DNA of 57,289 bases from DASPTT01 sp035623275. GTDB lineage: Bacteria; Actinomycetota; Acidimicrobiia; Acidimicrobiales; UBA8190. Under the pieces are notes generated by a model, which saw only the letters and a program-made list of their open reading frames with translations, ran no database searches and was not told the DNA's origin. This document shows positions 26,612 to 34,890 of the stretch, piece by piece (position 1 is the stretch's first letter; each line of letters begins with the position of its first letter). The stretch spans positions 1 to 57,289 of the forward strand of contig DASPTT010000058.1 in assembly GCA_035623275.1 (NCBI GenBank). The letters run 5' to 3'. Made by a program: the position numbers and the translations under genes.

Positions 26612-27324
26612 CGTTCGACCACCGACAGCGCCGAGCCGGCGTGGACGATCACCAGGTCGCCGGGCCGGGCGTCGTCCACCAGGGACAGGTCGACGGCCTC
26701 GACCCCTGCCGGGGTGCGCACCTGGGCGCGCCGGTCGTCCTCCACCGACAGGATCTCGGCCAGCCGGCCTTCGTCGGAGCAGGTGATGCACGGCTCGTCG
26801 GCGCACGACACCGGTGCCGCCGGGGCGTCGGGGTGGTCGCGCAGGAGCCCCGCGTGCTCGAAGCACACGTGGGTGAGCTCCCACAGCAGGTGGTACAGGA
26901 GGACCGCACCGCCCGAGTAGGGCGCCCGCGGGTCGTCGGACCACAGCACGACGTCGGCCGCCCCGGGTGCCGGACGCGGGCCGGCCCCGATCCACAGCGA
27001 GGCGATCCCCCAAGCGCGACAGCGGCGCATGGCGGCGCCCACCGTCGGCTCGTCGGCGCCCGCCACGGCCACCAGCACGTCGCCCGGTCTCGTCTGCACC
27101 CGGAGCAGGGCCAGGGCGTCGGCACCGGCCACGGCCACGGCCGGCAGCGCCCGCTTGCCCATGATCACGGGGTGGACGAACTCCACCGCCAGGTGGCGCG
27201 CGTGCGCCTCGAGACCGGGCGCCAGGCACCACATGGTGGCCCCGGCGCCGAACGCCCGCGCGAGCGCCAGCGAGGCGTCGGCCAGGTCGTCGGGCAGTGT
27301 GCCGGTGCGCTCCAGGATGCCCAC
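26608..27324 (-). CDS. SIS-like domain fused to a HypC/HupF domain
   Basis: About 238 residues. The N-terminal 160 residues resemble a degenerate SIS domain ('LALLRVQTRPGDVLVAVAGA', 'SLWIGAGPRPAPGAADVVLW'). The C-terminal 65 residues are a HypC-like beta-barrel: 'CADEPCITCSDEG', then 'RLAEILSVEDDRRAQVRTPA' and 'DLVIVHAGSALSVV'. It lacks the N-terminal Met-Cys of true HypC but has three cysteines before the barrel. The start is unclear: GTG at 27324 is annotated, but its upstream GGGGAGG would better serve a codon 9 bases later. It heads the minus-strand unit with the SIS gene, hypE and hypF. Confidence 0.7.
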   Translation of the reverse strand: MGILERTGTLPDDLADASLALARAFGAGATMWCLAPGLEAHARHLAVEFVHPVIMGKRALPAVAVAGADALALLRVQTRPGDVLVAVAGADEPTVGAAMRRCRAWGIASLWIGAGPRPAPGAADVVLWSDDPRAPYSGGAVLLYHLLWELTHVCFEHAGLLRDHPDAPAAPVSCADEPCITCSDEGRLAEILSVEDDRRAQVRTPAGVEAVDLSLVDDARPGDLVIVHAGSALSVVER

Positions 27325-27440
27325 CTCCCCTCGGGTGCCCCCATGGTACGTCCCGGCCGGCGGCGGGTTGCCGGGGGCGGGCGACGACCGCGACCCACGT
27401 GTGTACGCTCGAAGCACCCCCCCGAGCAGGAGGTCGTCCC

Positions 27441-28208
27441 ATGGCCGAATTCAGCTCGTACGATCCCGGTACGCCGTGCTGGGTCGATCTGGCCAGTACC
27501 GACATCGAGCGCTCGAAGGCCTTCTACACAGGGCTCTTCGGCTGGGAAGCCGAGGAGGGCGGCCCCGACACGGGCGGCTACGTCATGTTCCGCAAGGACG
27601 GCAAGAACGTGGCCGGCGCCATGGAGATCATGATGGAGGGCCAGCCCCCGGCGTGGATGACCTACATCGCCGTGGCCGACGCCGACGACACGGTCGACAG
27701 GGCGAAGAAGGCGGGTGCCACCGTCTTCGTCGAGCCCATGGACGTCACCGACGTCGGGCGCATGGCCGTCTTCGCCGACCCCACCGGCGCCGCCATCGGC
27801 CTGTGGCAGCCGCGCGCCCACATCGGCGCGGACCTGGCCAACGAGCCCGGCAGCTTCTGCTGGAACGAGCTCCAGACCCGCGACACCGGGGCGGCGAAGG
27901 CGTTCTACGCCGAGGTCTTCGGCTGGGGCGAGCACACCATGGCGGGTGAGATGACCTACACCGAGTGGCGGCTCGGCGACAAGACCATCGGCGGCATGAT
28001 GGACATGCCCAAGGAGGTGCCGCCCGAGATGCCCGCCTACTGGCTCGTGTACTTCGCCGTGGCCGATTGCGACGCGTCCACGGCCAAGGCGACCGAGCTC
28101 GGCGGCGCCGCCCTCGTCCCGCCCACCGACATCGAACCCGGTCGGTTCTCCGTCCTTATGGACCCGACCGGCGCCACTTTCGCGTTGATCCGGATGCGGG
28201 CCGCCTAG
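27441..28208 (+). CDS. VOC (glyoxalase/bleomycin-resistance) superfamily protein
   Basis: 255 residues with two VOC domains in tandem (about 8-125 and 135-253). It resembles the mycobacterial CFP32/TB27.3 group. 'TPCWVDLASTDIERSKAFYT' and 'GSFCWNELQTRDTGAAKAFY' begin the two halves. Metal-site residues are not clear enough to name a reaction. The ATG follows GAGCAGGAGG. TACGCT at about 27402-27407 could be the -10 of its own promoter, in the intergenic space shared with the minus-strand hydrogenase maturation unit. Confidence 0.85.
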   Translation: MAEFSSYDPGTPCWVDLASTDIERSKAFYTGLFGWEAEEGGPDTGGYVMFRKDGKNVAGAMEIMMEGQPPAWMTYIAVADADDTVDRAKKAGATVFVEPMDVTDVGRMAVFADPTGAAIGLWQPRAHIGADLANEPGSFCWNELQTRDTGAAKAFYAEVFGWGEHTMAGEMTYTEWRLGDKTIGGMMDMPKEVPPEMPAYWLVYFAVADCDASTAKATELGGAALVPPTDIEPGRFSVLMDPTGATFALIRMRAA

Positions 28209-28257
28209 CCGCGCCCATGGCCATCGAGCTGAGCACCGAGACGATCGGGACGCGGAC

Positions 28258-29013
28258 GTGACGGGGCCCCAGCCCCTGTCGGAGGACTGGGTCGGGGCCA
28301 AGGCGACCGACGCGCTGCTGCGCCCGGTGCGCGCCGGCAACGCGTTCGAGGAGACGGTGGAGCGCCTCCTGCGCACCATCCGCCTGGGCATCGTCGAACC
28401 GGGCGAGCGCCTCCCGGCCGAGCGCGACCTCGCCGACCGGCTCAACGTGAGTCGGGTCACCCTGCGGGAGGCGATCCGGGAGCTGCAGCGGGCGGGGTAC
28501 GTCGACTCGCGCCGAGGCCGCTACGGCGGCACCTTCGTCCGGCGCTCCCTGCCGGCGCGCCGGCACCGGCCGCGGCTGCGCCGTGCGCACGCGCCGGGGG
28601 GCGACGTGGAGGACACGCTGGTCCTCCGGCAGGCGGTGGAGACCGGCGCCGCGGCCGAGGCCGCCAGCCGGCCGATCGGCGCGCGCGAGGCGGCCTACCT
28701 GCGCGAGCGCCTGGCCGCCTGCGGGGCCGCCACGGACCTCGCCGAATACCGGCGCATGGACTCGCGCCTGCACATCGCGGTGGCCGAGCTGACCGGGTGC
28801 CCGTCGCTCACCTCGGCGGTGGCCGACGCGCGGGCCCGGGTGAACGCCCTGCTCGACGACGTCCCCGCGCTCGACACCAACCTGCGCCACGGCGACGCCC
28901 AGCACCAGGAGATCGTCGACGCCATCGTGGCCCGCGACCCCGATCGCGCCCGGCGCGCCATGGCCGAGCACGTCGAGGGGACGGCGCTGCTGTTGCGCGG
29001 TTTCCTGGCCTGA
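28258..29013 (+). CDS. FadR/GntR-family transcriptional regulator
   Basis: 251 residues from a GTG. An N-terminal winged helix-turn-helix (about 35-100; 'ERLPAERDLADRLNVSRVTL') is followed by an all-helical FCD effector domain (about 115-250) with 'EYRRMDSRLHIAVAELTGCP' and 'HQEIVDAIVARDPDRARRAM', the metal and ligand positions of FadR-type regulators. The neighbouring convergent acyl-CoA synthetase/MaoC pair makes an acyl-CoA or carboxylic acid effector plausible. The target genes are not visible from sequence. Confidence 0.88.
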   Translation: MTGPQPLSEDWVGAKATDALLRPVRAGNAFEETVERLLRTIRLGIVEPGERLPAERDLADRLNVSRVTLREAIRELQRAGYVDSRRGRYGGTFVRRSLPARRHRPRLRRAHAPGGDVEDTLVLRQAVETGAAAEAASRPIGAREAAYLRERLAACGAATDLAEYRRMDSRLHIAVAELTGCPSLTSAVADARARVNALLDDVPALDTNLRHGDAQHQEIVDAIVARDPDRARRAMAEHVEGTALLLRGFLA

Positions 29014-29066
29014 GCGCGGCTCCGGCACGACGACCGACCGCCCGAGGGGAGTGCGCACCGGCGCGG

Positions 29067-30695
29067 TCAGGCGCCGGCCCCCGCACCCTCGTCGGCCAGC
29101 CGGGCCTGGGCGAGCCGCCGCAGCGCGTCGGTGCGGATCTTGGCCGACCCGGTGTGCTCGAGCTCGGCCTCGTCGAAGAACAGGATCCGGCGGGGGATCT
29201 TGTAGGAGGCGAGCGTGCCCCTGAGAAAGGCGCGCACGCCGGCCTCGTCGACAACGTGGTCGCCATGGGCGACGGCGCAGACGACGACCATCTCGCCCAG
29301 CGTGGGGTGGGGCACCCCGACGGCCGACGCGCTCTGGAGGCCGGGATGGGGGAGGAGCGCGGTCTCGATCTCCACCGGCGACACGTTGGCCCCGCCCGTC
29401 TTGATGAGCTCGCTGGTGCGCCCGACCCAGTGCAGCCGGCCCTCCTCGTCCACGGTCCCGGCGTCGCCGGTGGGGAAGAAGCCGTCCTCGTCGAACACGT
29501 CCTCGGGGGCGACCTTGAGATACCCCTTCATGAGGGTGGGGCCCTTCACGCGGATCTCCCCGGACCGGCCCGGGCCGAGGGCCTCGCCGCTCTCGGGGTC
29601 GACGATGCGCACCGCGTTCCCCGGCAGGATCACGCCCTCGTGCCCGTGGCGCGCCGGTGCCGGCGTGTCCGCCGGCACCGAGCTCACGATGGTGAACGTC
29701 TCGGTCAGCCCGTAGGCGGCACGCGGGCTCCAGGCGTCCTGCACCGCCACGCTCGGGTGGCGGCCGAAGCTGGTGAAGGCCTCCACCTGGCGCAGCGCCG
29801 AGAGGTCGCGCGTCGGCCAGTCCGGGTGCTCCTCCATGGCGGCCGACTGGTGCGGCCAGGCGTGGGGGGTGGTCACCCGCTCGGCCTCCAGCAGGGCCAG
29901 GGCGAAGCCCGGCTCGAAGAGCTCCTCGAGCACCAGGCAGCCGCCGGCGCAGAGGGTCGCTCCCATGACCATGCAGAAGCCGGCCGTCCAGAAGAAGGGG
30001 AAGGCGCTCCATACCCGCACCTCGGGATCGAGGCCCAGCTGCCGGGCGAAGCGCCAGCTCTGCACGGCGGGGGCGCGATGGGCGTGGAGGACGCCCTTGG
30101 GCTCGCCGGTGGTGCCCGAGGTGTAGATGACGAGCGCGTCGTCGTGCGGCGAGACCGCCGCCATCCGGTCGTCGAGCGCGGCGTCGTCCACGGCCCGGCC
30201 GGCGGCGAGGAAGGCGTCGCCTTGCGCGCCGCCCATGCAGACCACCGACCGGAGGTAGGGGAGCCGGGGCGCCATCTCGGCCAGCTGCGCGCCGTAGTCG
30301 TGGTGCCCGAGCCGCGCCTGGTGCAGCACCAGCGCGGCGTCCGAGTGTCGCAGGACGTGCTCGATCTCGGGCGCCTCGAAGAAGGTGTTGACCGGGACCA
30401 GCACCCCGCCGGCCATGGCCACGCCGAAGGTGGCGGCCACCCATTCGGGCCGGTTGCCCATGAGCAGCGCCACCCGGGTGCCCTTGTCCGCGCCCGCCGC
30501 CATCAGGGCCCTGGCCACCCGGCGGGCCTCGGCCCGCAGCTGGCCGTAGGGCCAGCGAACCATCGACCCCGGCGACCCGAAGCACAACGCCTCCCGCTGC
30601 GGGTGCCGGGCCGCGCACTGCTCGAGCAGGCCGCCCAGGGTGGGCGCGCCGATGCCCGGCTCGGTGTCGGGGTCGGGCCCCCGGAAGGTGGTCAT
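29067..30695 (-). CDS. Acyl-CoA synthetase (class I adenylate-forming)
   Basis: 542 residues. 'VIYTSGTTGEPKGVLHAH' is the ATP motif, 'AYGLTETFT' and 'FPTGDAGTVDEEGRLHWVGR' the central motifs, and 'ELEHTGSAKIRTDAL' carries the C-terminal catalytic lysine. It should activate a fatty, aromatic or side-chain acid to its CoA thioester. It follows the MaoC-like gene by 43 bases on the same strand, so they are probably one operon for degradation or modification of an acyl substrate. It is more distant from the other two synthetases than those are from each other. Confidence 0.92.
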   Translation of the reverse strand: MTTFRGPDPDTEPGIGAPTLGGLLEQCAARHPQREALCFGSPGSMVRWPYGQLRAEARRVARALMAAGADKGTRVALLMGNRPEWVAATFGVAMAGGVLVPVNTFFEAPEIEHVLRHSDAALVLHQARLGHHDYGAQLAEMAPRLPYLRSVVCMGGAQGDAFLAAGRAVDDAALDDRMAAVSPHDDALVIYTSGTTGEPKGVLHAHRAPAVQSWRFARQLGLDPEVRVWSAFPFFWTAGFCMVMGATLCAGGCLVLEELFEPGFALALLEAERVTTPHAWPHQSAAMEEHPDWPTRDLSALRQVEAFTSFGRHPSVAVQDAWSPRAAYGLTETFTIVSSVPADTPAPARHGHEGVILPGNAVRIVDPESGEALGPGRSGEIRVKGPTLMKGYLKVAPEDVFDEDGFFPTGDAGTVDEEGRLHWVGRTSELIKTGGANVSPVEIETALLPHPGLQSASAVGVPHPTLGEMVVVCAVAHGDHVVDEAGVRAFLRGTLASYKIPRRILFFDEAELEHTGSAKIRTDALRRLAQARLADEGAGAGA

Positions 30696-30738
30696 GGCTC
30701 GAGCGGCCGCGTCGGCACGCCGGTGTCGGGCTTCGGGC

Positions 30739-31902
30739 CTACACGGGGAGCTGGACCTCGACGGGGCCCTTGGCCATGACCGTGCCGTCCTGGTTGGTCA
30801 TGGTCACCTCGACGGTCACGACCGGCGCACCGAGGATCGCGTCCGTGGTCACGGCGCGCACCTCGCCGTCGAGCAGGGTGAGGTCGCCGTCGAAGGCGGG
30901 GAAGCGGTACTGGACGTTGGAGTGGCGGACGAAGGCCCGGTCGCCGGCCCAGGCGGCCACGTAGTCGAGCACCCACGCGCCCATCGACGCGCCGTAGCCG
31001 TAGCCGCGGGGCATGCCGACGAGCACCGCGTGCTCCTCGTCGGTGTGGCCGCGCGAGGGGCCGTGGTAGAGGCCGTCGCCGAGCTCGGGGTCGTCCCTGG
31101 CCCCTTCGAGGTCGCGGTCCATCTCCGGGAGCCAGCCCGCGTCCTCCAGGTAGTCGGGGCCCTCGTGGACGCTGGAGCCCCACACGGTGAACGTGTAGGC
31201 GCGCCACTCGCTGGCGAAGCTGGCCAGGCTGTGGGGGCCGACGGGCCGGGTGGGCAGGGTCTGGCCCGGGGCCAGGGTGGCCGGGTCGGGACTGGTGTCG
31301 CCAGCCCGGCTGCGGATCCAGGCCATGCGCTGACGGTCGATGTCGGCGAGGCGCTCGGCACGCCACGTCGGGCGTGGAGAGGCCTGCGTGAAGAATCCGC
31401 GGTCGCGGGCGATGTCGGCCCGGTAGCGCACCGCCGTCGACCACTGGCGCGCAACCTGCTCGCCGCGCTGGTTCGTGTACAGCGTCTCGCCCCGCGAGAA
31501 CATCGTGGGCCCGGCGAACTTGGTCTCGGCCACCTTGTAGTCCACGAACCGGCGGCGCATGCGCAGCAGGTCGCCGGGAAAGACGCGCGGCCCGGCGAAC
31601 CACCACTCGTCGCCGCCGAAGATCATGTGCGTGCCGGGGATGTTCCCGACGATCGCCGGCACCGCCCCGTGGCCCACGTCGCAGCAGATGGTGAAGGACT
31701 GCGGGGCGACGATCCGGCCGAAGCCGGACGCGGCGGCCGCCTCCTCGTCGAAATGGATGGGGTTGGGATACTGCATCCCCTGGACCCAGCGGCGGATGTC
31801 GGTGACGGTGACCGGCTCCTTGAGCTGGCCCCCGCCGACCGGCTTGCCGAGGTAGCGGTCGACGTCGCTGGTGTCGAACTCCACGGACAGGTCCTGGGTC
31901 AT
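30739..31902 (-). CDS. MaoC/FAS1-like hot-dog dehydratase
   Basis: 387 residues from the ATG at 31902, which has GGGAGG seven bases upstream. Two hot-dog domains are evident: an N-terminal FAS1-like one ('NPIHFDEEAAAASGFGRIVA', about 45-190) and a C-terminal one ('FVRHSNVQYRFPAFDGDLTL', about 290-385). Such proteins hydrate enoyl-CoA or enoyl-ACP. It shares an operon with the downstream acyl-CoA synthetase. It is divergent from the 2-oxoacid oxidoreductase genes. The substrate is not known. Confidence 0.85.
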   Translation of the reverse strand: MTQDLSVEFDTSDVDRYLGKPVGGGQLKEPVTVTDIRRWVQGMQYPNPIHFDEEAAAASGFGRIVAPQSFTICCDVGHGAVPAIVGNIPGTHMIFGGDEWWFAGPRVFPGDLLRMRRRFVDYKVAETKFAGPTMFSRGETLYTNQRGEQVARQWSTAVRYRADIARDRGFFTQASPRPTWRAERLADIDRQRMAWIRSRAGDTSPDPATLAPGQTLPTRPVGPHSLASFASEWRAYTFTVWGSSVHEGPDYLEDAGWLPEMDRDLEGARDDPELGDGLYHGPSRGHTDEEHAVLVGMPRGYGYGASMGAWVLDYVAAWAGDRAFVRHSNVQYRFPAFDGDLTLLDGEVRAVTTDAILGAPVVTVEVTMTNQDGTVMAKGPVEVQLPV

Positions 31903-32046
31903 GCCCACCTCCCCCGCGCTGGCGGCTCCCCGGGCCGGCGCGTCGTGCCCGAATCCTGACACAGGCGTCACACTCGATCCAGGGGTCGGCATGCGCAGGG
32001 ACTTCCGCCCCTTTCATCGGGCCCGGCCGAGGCGGTACACCGAAAG

Positions 32047-32643
32047 GTGATGTTCCAGGTGCGTTTTCACGGGCGGGGCGGCCAGGGTGTGGTCACCGCC
32101 GCCGAACTGCTCTCGGTGGCCGCCTTCGAGGAGGGCAAGCACGCGCAGGCCTTCCCGACCTTCGGCTCCGAGCGCACCGGTGCCCCGGTGACCTCCTTCT
32201 GCCGGATCGCCGACGAGCCCATCCGCACCCGCGAGCCGGTGCTCGCCCCCGACGCCCTGGTGGTCCTGGACGCCACCTTGGTCAACCAGGTCGACGTGTT
32301 CGCCGGCATGCGCCCCGAGGGCCACGTCCTCATCAACACGTCGCGCTCCTACGAGGAGCTCGGCCTGGAGCGCTTCGCGCTGCGCTTCCGGCCGGAGCGG
32401 TTCTTCTCGGTGCCCGCCACCGAGCTCGCCTTGGCCCGGATCGGCAAGCCGCTGCCCAACGCCGTGATGCTGGGGGCGCTCGCCGCCTACGTGCACGTCG
32501 TCTCCCTCGCCGCGGTCGACTCGGCCATCCGCGACCGGTTCGAGGGGCCGACGGCCGATCGCAACGTCGAAGCGGCGCGCGAGGCGTACCGCTACGTCGA
32601 CCGTGAATTCGGTCGGGAGGTGCTGCGTGCTTCGCCAGATTGA
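32047..32643 (+). CDS. 2-oxoacid:acceptor oxidoreductase, gamma subunit
   Basis: 198 residues, PorC type. 'VRFHGRGGQGVVTAAELLS' and 'FPTFGSERTGAPVTSF' are typical of the gamma domain that clamps the CoA-binding side of pyruvate or 2-oxoglutarate ferredoxin oxidoreductases. The start may be GTG 32047 or ATG 32050; only AAAGG is present upstream. It is the first gene of a four-gene operon with gamma, alpha, beta and a flavin/ferredoxin protein. The alpha gene overlaps its 3' end. Confidence 0.9.
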   Translation: MMFQVRFHGRGGQGVVTAAELLSVAAFEEGKHAQAFPTFGSERTGAPVTSFCRIADEPIRTREPVLAPDALVVLDATLVNQVDVFAGMRPEGHVLINTSRSYEELGLERFALRFRPERFFSVPATELALARIGKPLPNAVMLGALAAYVHVVSLAAVDSAIRDRFEGPTADRNVEAAREAYRYVDREFGREVLRASPD

Positions 32644-33868
32644 GGGCTCGCGTGCGGTGGCCGAGACCGTCGCCCGGTGCCGGCCGGAGGTGGTCTGCGC
32701 CTACCCGATCTCGCCCCAGACCCACATCATCGAGGCCGTCGGCGCGATGGTGAAGACCGGCGAGCTCTCGCCCTGCGAGTTCATCAACGTCGAGTCGGAG
32801 TTCGCGGCCATGTCGGTGGCCCTGGGGGCGTCCGCGGCGGGCGCGCGCGCGTACACGGCCACGGCCAGCCAGGGCCTCCTCTTCATGATGGAGGCCGTCT
32901 ACAACGCGGGCGGGCTGGGGCTCCCGGTGGTGATGACCATCGCCAACCGCGCCGTGGGTGCGCCGATCAACATCTGGAACGATCACAGCGACGCCATGGC
33001 GGTGCGCGACGCGGGCTGGATCATGCTCTTCGCCGAGACGAACCAGGAGGCCGCGGACCTCCACGTCCAGGCCTTCCGCCTGGCCGAGGAGGTGTCGGTC
33101 CCGGTGATGGTGTGCATGGACGGCTTCGTCCTCACCCACGCCGTGGAACCCGTCGACCTTCCCGAGCAGGAGGCGGTCGACGCCTTCCTGCCGCCGTACC
33201 AGCCGCGCCAGATCCTCGACCCCGACGACCCCATGACCATCGGGGCCATGGTCGGGCCAGAGGCCTTCGCCGAGGTGCGCTACCTGGCCCACGCCCGCCA
33301 CCTTCAGGCGCTGCGGCGCATCCCCGAGCTGGCGGCCGAGTTCGGCGCCGCCTTCGGGCGCGACAGCGGTGGGCTCGTGCGGCCCTACCGCTGCGACGAC
33401 GCCGGCACCGTGGTGGTGGCCATGGGCTCGATCCTGGGCACCATCAAGGACGCCGTCGACGAGTTGCGCGACGCCGGGCACGCCATCGGCGTGCTGGGGC
33501 TCACCACCTTCCGGCCCTTCCCGCTGGAGGCGGTGTCCGACGCCTTGGCCCGGGCGGGCCGTGTGGTCGTGGTGGAGAAGGCGTTCAGCTCGGGCTTCGG
33601 TGGCGTGCTCTCCACCGATGTGGCCATGGCCGGCATCCCCCGTCCCGTCGAGGTGGCCACCGTGGTGGCCGGCCTGGGCGGGCGGCCGGTGACCAAGGCC
33701 GCGCTGGCCGGCGTGTTCGAGGACGCGTGCGCCGGGCGCCTGGCGCCGCTCACCTTCCTCGACCTCGACACCGGCGTCGTCGAACGGGAGCTGGCCCGCA
33801 TGGCCAGCGAGCGCCGATCGGGGCCGAGTGCAGAGAACGTCCTGCGGGACCTGCGGGCACGCCGATGA
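32627..33868 (+). CDS. 2-oxoacid:acceptor oxidoreductase, alpha subunit
   Basis: 413 residues from a GTG 12 bases after GGGAGG, overlapping the gamma gene by 17 bp. 'AYPISPQTHIIE', 'INVESEFAAMSVALGASAAG' and 'ATASQGLLFMMEAVYNAGGL' are the alpha-subunit (pyrimidine-side) motifs. The 'AMGSILGTIKDAVDELRDAG' region is the C-terminal transketolase-like domain. With beta it forms the thiamine diphosphate active site that splits a 2-oxoacid into CO2 and acyl-CoA. Motifs suggest pyruvate- or branched-chain-type chemistry but do not settle the substrate. Confidence 0.92.
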   Translation: MLRQIEGSRAVAETVARCRPEVVCAYPISPQTHIIEAVGAMVKTGELSPCEFINVESEFAAMSVALGASAAGARAYTATASQGLLFMMEAVYNAGGLGLPVVMTIANRAVGAPINIWNDHSDAMAVRDAGWIMLFAETNQEAADLHVQAFRLAEEVSVPVMVCMDGFVLTHAVEPVDLPEQEAVDAFLPPYQPRQILDPDDPMTIGAMVGPEAFAEVRYLAHARHLQALRRIPELAAEFGAAFGRDSGGLVRPYRCDDAGTVVVAMGSILGTIKDAVDELRDAGHAIGVLGLTTFRPFPLEAVSDALARAGRVVVVEKAFSSGFGGVLSTDVAMAGIPRPVEVATVVAGLGGRPVTKAALAGVFEDACAGRLAPLTFLDLDTGVVERELARMASERRSGPSAENVLRDLRARR

Positions 33869-34890
33869 GCGGCGTGCGCCGGTCGCCGGTGAAGTTCTAC
33901 CAGGTGGGCAGCTTCGCGGTCGGCAACCGGCTGCTCGAGCTCGAGGACCGCACCGTGCAGTCCCATGCGGACCGGTTCAACGCCATCACCTCCGGTCACC
34001 GCGCCTGCCAGGGGTGTGGCGAGGCGCTCGGTGCGCGCTATGTGCTCGACGCCGCCATGCGCGCCACCGAGGGCCGGCTGGTGGCGGTGAACGCCACCGG
34101 GTGCCTGGAGGTCTTCTCGTCGCCTTTCCCCGAGACGTCCTGGCAGCTGCCGTGGCTGCACTCGCTCTTCGCCAACGCCCCCTCCGTCGCCACCGGTGTC
34201 GCGGCCGCGCTGGCCGTCAAGGGCCGACGGGACGTGCGCGTCGTGGCCCAGGCCGGCGACGGCGGCACCGTCGACATCGGCTTCGGCGCGCTGTCGGGGA
34301 TGTTCGAGCGCAACGACGACGTGCTGGCCGTCTGCTACGACAACGAGGGCTACATGAACACGGGGGTCCAGCGCTCGAGCGCCACCCCTCCCGCGGCACG
34401 CACGGCCACCACCGAGGCGGTGGGCAAGGAGCCCGGGAACCCCTTCGGCCAGGGCAAGAACGTGCCCCTGCTGGCCCTCGCCCACGAGATCCCCTACGTG
34501 GCCACCGCCACCGTGGCCGACCTCCACGACCTGGAGGCCAAGGTGGCCAGCGCCATGGCCGTGCGCGGGGCCCGCTACCTGCACGTGCTGGTGCCGTGCC
34601 CGCTCGGGTGGGGGACCCGATCGGACGCGACCATCACGGTGGCCCGGCTGGCCAAGGAGACGGGGCTGTTCCCGGTCTTCGAGGGGGAGCACGGGGACGT
34701 CGTGTTCGCCTCCAAGATCCGCCGCCGCGTCCCGGTCGAGGAGTACCTGCGGATCCAGCACCGCTTCCGCCACCTCTTCGACGAGTCGGGCGAGGTGGCG
34801 CGTCCCGACATCGTGGCGCGGATCCAGGCACGCGCCGATCGCAACATCGAGCGCTTCGGGCTCCTGGCCGACGGCGAGGAGGACGCGTGA
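33865..34890 (+). CDS. 2-oxoacid:acceptor oxidoreductase, beta subunit
   Basis: 341 residues; the ATG overlaps the alpha stop by 4 bp. It binds thiamine diphosphate ('GDGGTVDIGFGALSGM' with 'YDNEGYMNTG') and one [4Fe-4S] cluster through 'CQGCGE', 'NATGCLEV' and 'VLVPCPLGWG'. That is the usual four-cysteine set of PorB. The C-terminal tail is longer than the minimum. It passes electrons to a ferredoxin, probably the C-terminal domain of the next protein, whose GTG overlaps its stop. Confidence 0.93.
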   Translation: MSGVRRSPVKFYQVGSFAVGNRLLELEDRTVQSHADRFNAITSGHRACQGCGEALGARYVLDAAMRATEGRLVAVNATGCLEVFSSPFPETSWQLPWLHSLFANAPSVATGVAAALAVKGRRDVRVVAQAGDGGTVDIGFGALSGMFERNDDVLAVCYDNEGYMNTGVQRSSATPPAARTATTEAVGKEPGNPFGQGKNVPLLALAHEIPYVATATVADLHDLEAKVASAMAVRGARYLHVLVPCPLGWGTRSDATITVARLAKETGLFPVFEGEHGDVVFASKIRRRVPVEEYLRIQHRFRHLFDESGEVARPDIVARIQARADRNIERFGLLADGEEDA

